A DNA stretch of 5,128 nt from an uncultured Taibaiella sp. (GTDB taxonomy: Bacteria > Bacteroidota > Bacteroidia > Chitinophagales > Chitinophagaceae): positions 1-5,128 of the forward strand of contig CALMXV010000027.1 in assembly GCA_937871155.1 (NCBI GenBank). The letters run 5' to 3'. The notes beneath the pieces were generated by a model, which made no database searches, was not told the DNA's origin, and saw nothing but the letters and a program-made list of their open reading frames with translations. A program made the translations under genes and the position numbers. Each line of letters begins with the position of its first letter. Position 1 is the stretch's first letter. Shown here one piece after another: positions 1 to 5,128 of the stretch.

Positions 1-928
1 TAATCATACACTCTGTAGCATCTATCACCATCACATTTTCTCCATATACTGCATTGCCTAAATAATCTTTTTCAGAATTATCATATGCGCTTTCCCATGT
101 ACCTAAATCGCACCAACCAAAATAAGCTGGTATGACAAATACATTTTTGGCTTTCTCCATGATTCCATAGTCGATAGAAATATTGGTACACTGTGCATAT
201 AGCTCATTGATTACGGTTGTTTCTTTATCGGTATTATAAACATGCTTTGCTTGTTCAAATACTTCATCCACTTCCGGCAGGTATTTTTCAAAAGCATGTT
301 TTATGGATTTTACATTCCAAATAAAGATGCCGGCATTCCATAAAAAATCACCACTTTTCAAAAAAGTTTGAGCTAATTCCATAGAGGGTTTTTCAGTAAA
401 TGTTTTCACTCTATGTACTTGATTGCTGTCATTTTCTACATCATATTGGATATAGCCATATCCGGTATCAGGCCTTGTAGGTTTAATACCTATTGTAAGC
501 AGCACATCGTTTTTAGAGGCATATTCAAATGCTTCTAGGCAGGCTTGTTCAAAGTTGTGCTCATCCATAATAAGGTGATCCGCCGGCGACATCAAGATAT
601 TGGCATCCGGGTTTAATGCCATTATTTTCTGTGCTACATAAGCTGCACAAGGAGCTGTGTTTTTTCTGGAGGGCTCACTTATAATGTTATGGTCTGCTAC
701 TTCAGGTAATTGTTGCTTTATGGTATCTATATAAGCATGGTTGGTGATGAAGTAGATATTTTCTTGTGGGCAGATATTCTTAAACCGGTGATAAGTCCAT
801 TGAATTAATGACTTTCCGGTACCTAATAAATCTAAAAACTGCTTAGGGTGAGCAGTACGACTTTCCGGCCAAAAACGGCTACCAATACCGCCTGACATGA
901 TAGCTACATAGTTATTCTTATTCAACAT
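1..928 (-). CDS. manC: Mannose-1-phosphate guanylyltransferase, partial (C-terminus beyond window start)
   Basis: The enzyme makes GDP-mannose from mannose-1-phosphate and GTP in the cytoplasm, feeding synthesis of mannose-, fucose- or rhamnose-type sugars for surface polysaccharides. Reading the minus strand from the ATG at 928 gives 309 residues with no stop. Visible motifs are the nucleotidyltransferase signature GGIGSRFWPESR (13-24) with PKQF (28-31), EPSRKNTAPC (85-94), SPADH (114-118), FTEKP (177-181), WNAGIFIW (197-204), SIDYGIMEK (251-259) and GWCDLGTW (271-278). These are characteristic of the GDP-mannose pyrophosphorylase branch. Short single-domain members have about 350-360 residues, so roughly 50 C-terminal residues are missing. 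A long bifunctional form with an isomerase domain cannot be excluded. The first Met was chosen because the beta strand leading into the GGIGSR loop begins right after it. The second Met (residue 11) would remove that strand. No strong ribosome-binding site is present, as is usual in this phylum. Confidence 0.93.
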   Translation of the reverse strand, partial: MLNKNNYVAIMSGGIGSRFWPESRTAHPKQFLDLLGTGKSLIQWTYHRFKNICPQENIYFITNHAYIDTIKQQLPEVADHNIISEPSRKNTAPCAAYVAQKIMALNPDANILMSPADHLIMDEHNFEQACLEAFEYASKNDVLLTIGIKPTRPDTGYGYIQYDVENDSNQVHRVKTFTEKPSMELAQTFLKSGDFLWNAGIFIWNVKSIKHAFEKYLPEVDEVFEQAKHVYNTDKETTVINELYAQCTNISIDYGIMEKAKNVFVIPAYFGWCDLGTWESAYDNSEKDYLGNAVYGENVMVIDATECMI

Positions 929-956
929 GATTAATAAATTAGTGACGTGTTGGTTG

Positions 957-989
957 CGAAAATATCAATTATAGTAATGATAAACCAAA
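957..989 (-). promoter_or_regulatory. Candidate Bacteroidota promoter of the guanylyltransferase gene
   Basis: On the minus strand a TTTG (986-989) stands 21 bases before TATTTTCG (957-964). This matches the Bacteroidota consensus TTTG / TAnnTTTG except for one base in the -7 box. Transcription would start near 950 and leave a leader of about 20 nt before the ATG at 928. The spacing is at the long end of the usual range. Read-through from the upstream tRNA on the same strand is an alternative source of transcript. Confidence 0.4.
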
Positions 990-1045
990 CTAATAAATAC
1001 CCAGCCAATCTTAGGGCTCTGTAAATACAGATTTCAATAAAAAAC

Positions 1046-1064
1046 AAAGGAAAAGAAAAAGAAG
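1046..1064 (-). terminator. Pyrimidine-rich 3' trailer of tRNA-His, possible termination or processing region
   Basis: Immediately after the tRNA 3' end the minus strand is entirely pyrimidine for 19 nt, mostly T. With the last bases of the tRNA it forms a 24-nt pure pyrimidine run (1046-1069). More T-rich sequence follows after one G. There is no separate GC-rich stem, so if termination happens here the tRNA T-arm or acceptor would have to act as the hairpin. It may instead be simply the trailer removed during tRNA maturation. Confidence 0.3.
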
Positions 1065-1139
<75 letters not shown>

Positions 1140-1159
1140 GTCTGTTTAAAAAAGGACTG

Positions 1160-1191
1160 CAAAGATAATAGGTGAAGTTGAGAATCTCAAA
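1160..1191 (-). promoter_or_regulatory. Promoter of tRNA-His, Bacteroidota type
   Basis: On the minus strand TTTG (1188-1191) and TATCTTTG (1160-1167) are separated by 20 bases. Both boxes match the Bacteroidota housekeeping consensus (TTTG, then TAnnTTTG after about 19-21 bases) without a mismatch. The predicted start near 1153 lies about 14 nt before the mature tRNA 5' end, leaving a short leader for RNase P. This is the clearest promoter in the window and the main local support for the phylum assignment. Confidence 0.75.
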
Positions 1192-1318
1192 TTCATTTCA
1201 AATAGTTTTTTATGGCAGCAAAGGAATAGTAATAACCCGCTGTGATGAAAGGTAGCTTAGTTGGTACAGATAAACTTAAAGAATCATTTATTTAACAAAA
1301 AATACGTACACAGCCGCT

Positions 1319-1326
1319 TATATTTG
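1319..1326 (+). promoter_or_regulatory. Candidate -7 box (TATATTTG) of the outer-membrane protein gene
   Basis: TATATTTG is a perfect TAnnTTTG match 47 bases before the ATG at 1374, predicting transcription from about 1333. The upstream -33 element is poor: only a TTTA at 1291-1294, with a spacer of 24. The promoter may therefore be weak or activator-dependent. It diverges from the tRNA-His promoter across about 130 bp in which no other signal was seen. Confidence 0.45.
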
Positions 1327-1332
1327 CCTCCC

Positions 1333-1348
1333 ATTGCTAAAAAGCAAT
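1333..1348 (+). repeat. Perfect 6-bp inverted repeat (hairpin) in the 5' leader
   Basis: ATTGCT and AGCAAT flank a four-A loop. The hairpin would sit at or next to the predicted 5' end of the outer-membrane protein mRNA, 25 bases ahead of its start codon. No T-run follows, so it does not look like a terminator. A 5'-end stem could protect the transcript from decay, but chance occurrence cannot be excluded. Confidence 0.4.
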
Positions 1349-1373
1349 AATCAACTAATAACGAGAACCATTT

Positions 1374-2078
1374 ATGCAATACCGCATTTTAAACTTACTA
1401 GCATTTCTTATGCTTTGTTCTTTAGGAGTAACCGCACAAGATGACGCTACCACCAAAAAAACGATTATCCAAAAGCCCGCTCGTGATTTTGTGATGCTTC
1501 AACTTACCTATGATAGTTGGCTCAACAAACCAGATAGTATCAACCTTACAGGCTTTGGTCATGGAGCGAATGTGTATATCTGTTATGACTTCCCTATCAA
1601 CAAATCGAACTTTAGCTTTGCTGCGGGTATTGGCATAGGCACCACTTCTCTTTATTTAAAAAACCAACAATTAATCAATACTGATACCGGTGCTGCGGCT
1701 GTGGTTCGCTTTATTCCTGAAACTAAAGACTATAAAACCTTTAAGTTTACCAGCACTTTCGTAGAAGCCCCTTTTGAACTTCGTTATTTTGGTAATAAAG
1801 ACAATAGAAATGTAGGTTTCAAAGCAGCAATTGGTGTTCGGGTAGGAACTTTAATAGCCGCTAAAACCAAAGGAAAATATTCTATTGAAGGTTCTAAAAT
1901 TGCTGAAAAAGAAAACACCAAACGTTTCTTCAATACCTGGCGCTATGCAGCTACTGTACGATTAGGCTGGGGCAACTTCACAGTTATCGGTGCTTATGAT
2001 TTTGGTAGCCCTTTCAAAGAAGGTAAAGGACCGGATGTTACTCCTTACTCAGTGGGTATTTGCATTACCGGTTTATAA
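1374..2078 (+). CDS. Secreted outer-membrane beta-barrel protein, PorT-like type, function unknown
   Basis: The 234-residue product begins with a signal peptide: Arg-4, a hydrophobic core at about 5-19, and a probable cut after Ala-21 in VTA-QDD. The AQ-D junction is typical of Bacteroidota exported proteins. The mature part has no further membrane helix. It alternates amphipathic segments of barrel type, for example 65-73, 79-88, 123-138 (ending EAPFELRYF), 147-162 (GFKAAIGVRVGTLIAA), 188-200 and 202-211, separated by polar turns. The EAPFELRY segment followed by a Gly-rich strand recalls the PorT / outer-membrane beta-barrel family common in this phylum. No lipobox or enzymatic motif is seen. 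The ATG is preceded only by a weak purine stretch (ACGAGAA, 1361-1367). The gene appears monocistronic and shows no functional tie to its neighbours. The family assignment is by eye; the cellular role is unknown. Confidence 0.82.
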   Translation: MQYRILNLLAFLMLCSLGVTAQDDATTKKTIIQKPARDFVMLQLTYDSWLNKPDSINLTGFGHGANVYICYDFPINKSNFSFAAGIGIGTTSLYLKNQQLINTDTGAAAVVRFIPETKDYKTFKFTSTFVEAPFELRYFGNKDNRNVGFKAAIGVRVGTLIAAKTKGKYSIEGSKIAEKENTKRFFNTWRYAATVRLGWGNFTVIGAYDFGSPFKEGKGPDVTPYSVGICITGL

Positions 2079-2099
2079 AATTTTTCAACTTTAGGTATC

Positions 2100-2132
2100 A
2101 GCTGTTTATCGTCTAGCTTTTTTATTTTTTTT
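2100..2132 (+). terminator. Weak terminator-like element after the outer-membrane protein gene
   Basis: A short AGCT/AGCT stem (2100-2103 with 2115-2118, loop of 11) runs into a T-rich tract at 2118-2132, 22 bases after the stop codon. The stem is only 4 bp, well below a standard intrinsic terminator. The position and T-run are right, but the structure is marginal. Confidence 0.3.
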
Positions 2133-2486
2133 AATTATCCAACTTGCGAGGAAGCACTGTTCTTAATTTAGATCGTTAAGAAACTACCTCAAGCCATATT
2201 CTAATCATACACTACTTTCAAAAACTCAGTTAGTACCTTTCGTTGTATAAATGTTTCAAAAGAATCTAAATATAGGGCTACCTATTGTTGCGTAGCTATT
2301 GGATTCAATATTTACCTACTTTATTACTCAGAAAACCGTTTTGTTCTAAGTATTAAATATCAATATTGGAACAGGTTTGCCTTTCCTTAAAACGCAATCA
2401 AAACAAGGCGTTCTTACCAACACATAATTTGATGCAAGATTCAGAGTACTAGCAATTTTCAACGAGCAACCGAAGCTATTTTTCAG
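2133..2486. other. Intergenic DNA without recognisable genes
   Basis: No convincing coding frame, RNA gene or insertion-sequence end was recognised on either strand in this stretch. Only short imperfect inverted repeats are visible, such as GCTAC/GTAGC at 2277-2281 and 2292-2296 (loop of 10) and AACGC/GCGTT around 2390-2412. They are too short to call. The stretch separates the outer-membrane protein gene from the nuclease operon and may be the border of an accessory region, but no flanking repeat was found to prove this. Confidence 0.5.
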
Positions 2487-2504
2487 ACAAAATGGTTATT
2501 TTGT
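2487..2504. repeat. Perfect 7-bp inverted repeat upstream of the nuclease operon
   Basis: ACAAAAT and ATTTTGT flank a GGTT centre. The repeat lies 50 bases before the GTG start and overlaps the candidate -33 TTTG at 2500-2503. That is a position where a dimeric repressor could block transcription. It is AT-rich and short, so an operator role is only a suggestion. Confidence 0.35.
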
Positions 2505-2532
2505 GGACTAAACAATTGATTTGGTACTTTAA
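2500..2532 (+). promoter_or_regulatory. Degenerate candidate promoter of the nuclease-helicase operon
   Basis: TTTG at 2500-2503 is followed after 21 bases by TACTTTAA (2525-2532), which keeps TA and the following TT of the TAnnTTTG box but lacks its last TG. Transcription would begin near 2540, only about 15 nt before the GTG start, giving a nearly leaderless mRNA. An alternative is TATTTTG at 2497-2503, one base short of consensus and without a -33 partner. Confidence 0.3.
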
Positions 2533-2553
2533 TAAAGACTAAACCAAAATAGA

Positions 2554-3516
2554 GTGCAAGACCTTATACGGAAATATCTCAAAGCATTTAAAAAGCTAAG
2601 AATAGACAGGGCTCATGGCATTGCTCCACACAAACCTATTTTGCTGATTTCTGTTTTGCAAACGTTCCAAAATGGAATTAACAACAACCAAAGAATTTAC
2701 ATCACTCCTGAGTTAGTAGCACTATTCAAATCAAATTGGAATTCTCTTGTTACTTCAAATCATGATTGTCGATTCGCTTTACCCTTCTATCATTTATGCA
2801 GCGACAAATTTTGGAAACTGATTCCAAAAGCCGGTTTTGAAAATATTCTCCAATTATCAGCATCAATGCGGAGTTTTGCCAACCTGAATACTGCTATTGA
2901 TTGTGCAATTATAGCTGAAGAGCTATCTGAATTGATGAAAGAAAATAGGAGCAATGAAATTTTGATACAGTTTTTATTAGATGAATATTTTCCAAACAGC
3001 AAAGGCAATTTCAATAAGTCATCAAACGATCAACAGAATATGTTTGATGATATAGAAAAGAAAATTCTTAGAGAACCCTCTGAAGAATATCGTCAGGAAA
3101 TCAAGAAATTACTTGAGCAAAAAAACGAAGAGGAAATATTCCTTCGTAGTAGTTTATTCAAGAGAGAGATTCCAAAAATTTACAACAATACTTGCTGCAT
3201 TTCAGGTATGAGGATTGATGCAACAGTTAATGTATCGATGATTGATGCTTGCCATATTGTGCCCTTTAGTGTAAGCTATGATGATACAGTAACGAACGGA
3301 ATTGCTTTGTGCCCCAATCTTCACAGAGCTTTTGATAGAGGTTTAATCACTATTGATGAAAATTTTAAGGTGGTTGTTTCAAAAAGTTTTAAAGAAGATG
3401 AAACGAGTTATAGTATACAGACTTTTGAAAGTAAAGCGATAAGGTTGCCTAATTTGAGAAGTTATTATCCTTTGAAGGTGAATTTTGAATGGCATAGAAG
3501 AAATATTTTTAAATGA
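2554..3516 (+). CDS. HNH endonuclease with McrA-type sulfur-binding-like N-terminal domain (putative type IV restriction enzyme)
   Basis: This 320-residue protein is predicted to bind and cut DNA. Residues about 5-148 form a domain with APHKPILL (24-31) and LPFYHLCSDKFWKL (76-89). These two signatures resemble the DNA sulfur-binding domain of ScoMcrA-like restriction enzymes, which recognises phosphorothioate-modified DNA. A charged, probably helical linker (160-205) leads to an HNH_2-type nuclease domain. That domain has CISG (215-218), the first catalytic His in DACHIVPF (H234), NGIALC (N248), then NLHRAFDRGL with H257 and D261. The beta-beta-alpha-metal core residues all appear present, so the enzyme should be active. 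The start is GTG: an in-frame stop lies at 2533-2535, no ATG lies between, and the next Met (residue 105) would delete most of the N-terminal domain. The stop overlaps the following gene's start by ATGA, indicating one operon and coupled translation. The HNH call is firm. The sulfur-binding assignment is by motif resemblance, and the true ligand could be another modification. Confidence 0.87.
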   Translation: MQDLIRKYLKAFKKLRIDRAHGIAPHKPILLISVLQTFQNGINNNQRIYITPELVALFKSNWNSLVTSNHDCRFALPFYHLCSDKFWKLIPKAGFENILQLSASMRSFANLNTAIDCAIIAEELSELMKENRSNEILIQFLLDEYFPNSKGNFNKSSNDQQNMFDDIEKKILREPSEEYRQEIKKLLEQKNEEEIFLRSSLFKREIPKIYNNTCCISGMRIDATVNVSMIDACHIVPFSVSYDDTVTNGIALCPNLHRAFDRGLITIDENFKVVVSKSFKEDETSYSIQTFESKAIRLPNLRSYYPLKVNFEWHRRNIFK

Positions 3517-5128
3517 ACTCAATTGCGTATATTGATACGGAGGTAGATCCAAAGAGCCGAAGGATTCTTGACATCGGATGTGTCAAAGGTGATGGAAGTT
3601 TTTTTCACAAAACTTCTGTTCCAGAGTTCATTCAATTTTTGATTGGAACACAATTCATTTGCGGGCATAATATTTTCAATCACGACATCAAATATATTGG
3701 CAAAGCACTCAATGATGCAAGAGTAAACTGTGCTAACATCATTGACACTTTGTTTCTATCACCTTTGCTTTTCCCAACCAAACCGTATCATGCTTTACTG
3801 AAAGACGACAAACTTCAATCAGAGGAGATGAACAATCCTTTGAACGATTCAATCAAAGCGAAAGATTTATTAAATGACGAAATCGCTACTTTCAGGCAGG
3901 CAGACGAATCGCTCAAACAAATTTTTTATTTACTGCTAAACGACAAAAAAGAGTTTCAGTCTTTTTTCCGTTACATCGCATACAACAGCGCAACCGCAGA
4001 CATTGAAAGGCTAATTCGCTTAAAATTCCAAAACGAAATTTGCGAACAAGTTGACTTAGCAACAATAATTTCAGAAAAACCGATTGAACTTGCTTATTGT
4101 TTATCGCTGATAAATTCTTTCGTTCAGAATAAGAAAATACATTCTATAACGCCACCTTGGGTTTTAAAAACTTATCCCGAAGTTGAACGGATAATGTTTC
4201 GTTTGAGGAACAAACCTTGTGTGAGCGGTTGTGAATATTGCAACAGCGTTTTAGACGCACACAAAGGACTGAAAAGATTTTTCGGTTTTGATACTTACAG
4301 AAGTTACGGAGGCGAACCATTGCAAGAAAAAGCAGTCAAAGCTGCTATAAACAATAAATCTATTCTTGCCGTTTTTCCAACAGGTGGTGGGAAATCCATC
4401 ACGTTTCAAGTTCCGGCTTTGATGAGTGGAGAAACTTCAAGTGCTTTAACGATTGTGATTTCGCCTTTGCAATCGTTGATGAAAGACCAAGTTGACAATC
4501 TTGAGAAAATTGGAATTACAGACGCAGTTACCATAAACGGATTGCTTGACCCGATTGAAAGGGCAAAATCTTTTGAAAGAGTTGAAGACGGTTCGGCTTC
4601 CATTCTTTACATATCACCAGAATCGCTACGCTCAAAAACGATTGAAAAATTAGTTTTAGGAAGAAAAATTGCACGTTTTGTTATTGATGAGGCGCACTGT
4701 TTTTCTTCGTGGGGACAAGATTTCAGAGTTGATTATTTATACATCGGTGATTTCATCAATTCAATTCAGGAAAAGAAAAATCTTGAAGACAGCATTCCTG
4801 TTTCGTGTTTTACAGCAACAGCAAAACAAAAAGTAATTGAAGATATACGGGATTATTTCAGAGAAAAACTCTCGCTTAATCTTGAATTATTTACGTCAAT
4901 TGCATCACGAACAAATCTTCAATACAAAGTATTTGAAAAAGCAGATGAAGAAGAAAAATACCAGGCAGCGAGAGATTTGATTGAAGAAAAAAAATGTCCG
5001 ACTATCATTTATGTTTCACGGACACGAAAAGCATATACGCTTGCAGAACGATTGAAAGAAGATGGTTTTACCGCAAAACCTTATCACGGTAAAATGGATA
5101 AGCAAGAAAAATCTGAAAACCAAGATTC
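3513..5128 (+). CDS. DnaQ-like exonuclease fused to RecQ-family helicase, partial (C-terminus beyond window end)
   Basis: The 538 visible residues read open to the window end. Residues 1-125 look like a DEDD-type 3'-5' exonuclease: IDTE (D8, E10), GHNIFNHD (D58) and PLND (D112). Asn-107 stands where DEDDh enzymes have the catalytic His. A mainly helical region (130-230) leads to a Cys cluster C236-x3-C240-x2-C243 with H250 nearby. The RecQ helicase core follows: LKRFFGFDTYR (253-263), Walker A PTGGGKS (289-295, K294), ISPLQSLMKDQ (316-326), Walker B IDEAH (391-395), the aromatic-rich loop CFSSWGQDFR (396-405), FTATA (433-437), and motif IV with YVSRTRK and YHGK (500-527). Motifs V-VI and any RQC or other C-terminal domains are outside. 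Two departures from RecQ are visible: Gln-402 replaces the usual His in WGHDFR, and the Q-motif region is lengthened (SYGGEPLQ, 264-271). The ATG overlaps the HNH gene's stop (ATGA). It probably unwinds and degrades DNA together with the HNH enzyme. It is unlikely to be the housekeeping RecQ, given the added exonuclease domain and operon partner. Confidence 0.88.
   Translation, partial: MNSIAYIDTEVDPKSRRILDIGCVKGDGSFFHKTSVPEFIQFLIGTQFICGHNIFNHDIKYIGKALNDARVNCANIIDTLFLSPLLFPTKPYHALLKDDKLQSEEMNNPLNDSIKAKDLLNDEIATFRQADESLKQIFYLLLNDKKEFQSFFRYIAYNSATADIERLIRLKFQNEICEQVDLATIISEKPIELAYCLSLINSFVQNKKIHSITPPWVLKTYPEVERIMFRLRNKPCVSGCEYCNSVLDAHKGLKRFFGFDTYRSYGGEPLQEKAVKAAINNKSILAVFPTGGGKSITFQVPALMSGETSSALTIVISPLQSLMKDQVDNLEKIGITDAVTINGLLDPIERAKSFERVEDGSASILYISPESLRSKTIEKLVLGRKIARFVIDEAHCFSSWGQDFRVDYLYIGDFINSIQEKKNLEDSIPVSCFTATAKQKVIEDIRDYFREKLSLNLELFTSIASRTNLQYKVFEKADEEEKYQAARDLIEEKKCPTIIYVSRTRKAYTLAERLKEDGFTAKPYHGKMDKQEKSENQD

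Noticed and set aside
1..928. Alternative reading as a glucose-1-phosphate thymidylyl- or uridylyltransferase
   Set aside because: The GGIGSRFWPESR start, EPSRKNTAPC and SIDYGIMEK motifs are those of mannose-1-phosphate guanylyltransferases rather than the other sugar nucleotidyltransferases.
1019..1030. Inverted repeat CTGTA-AA-TACAG between the tRNA and guanylyltransferase genes
   Set aside because: The 2-base loop is too tight for a normal RNA hairpin, and no T-run follows it in either direction, so neither terminator nor operator is supported.
2202..2213. The 12-mer TAATCATACACT occurs at 1-12 and again here, suggesting a direct repeat
   Set aside because: About one such 12-base match is expected by chance in an AT-rich window of this size. 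The first copy is inside the guanylyltransferase coding sequence and the match does not extend.
2790..3014. Reverse-strand open frame of 74 codons inside the HNH nuclease gene
   Set aside because: It lies wholly opposite a well-supported coding region, its translation has no recognisable motif, and it has no promoter; it is a shadow frame.
4406..4603. Reverse-strand open frame of 65 codons inside the helicase gene
   Set aside because: It is antisense to the conserved helicase region between motif I and motif II and shows no protein features of its own.

Overview
The window looks like a chromosomal segment of a Bacteroidota bacterium, plausibly a Chitinophagaceae or Sphingobacteriia type. The base composition is AT-rich. 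The promoter-like elements fit the Bacteroidota TTTG / TAnnTTTG pattern rather than -35/-10 boxes, and genes lack strong Shine-Dalgarno sites. An outer-membrane protein carries the typical AQDD signal-peptide junction. The genus cannot be fixed from the sequence alone.

Left part (1-1373), housekeeping. On the minus strand lie most of a mannose-1-phosphate guanylyltransferase gene (C-terminus cut by the window start) and, upstream of it, a tRNA-His(GTG) gene with the diagnostic extra G-1:C73 pair. A very good Bacteroidota promoter precedes the tRNA, and a weaker one precedes the guanylyltransferase.

Middle (1374-2553). A plus-strand gene encodes a small secreted outer-membrane beta-barrel protein with its own promoter and a short 5'-leader hairpin. 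About 475 bp of intergenic DNA follow. They hold only a weak terminator-like T-tract, a small perfect inverted repeat and a degenerate promoter just before the next operon.

Right part (2554-5128), the accessory and most interesting region. Two plus-strand genes overlap by ATGA. The first encodes a 320-residue HNH nuclease whose N-terminal domain resembles the DNA sulfur-binding domain of McrA-type (type IV) restriction enzymes. The second, cut by the window end, encodes a large protein joining a DnaQ-like (DEDD) exonuclease domain, a helical linker, a Cys cluster and a RecQ-family SF2 helicase core. This exonuclease-RecQ architecture recalls metazoan WRN. A predicted modified-DNA reader/cutter translationally coupled to a nuclease-helicase suggests a two-gene (or larger) DNA-restriction or anti-phage module that may continue past the window. 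That functional reading is inference; the domain assignments rest on motifs visible in the translations.
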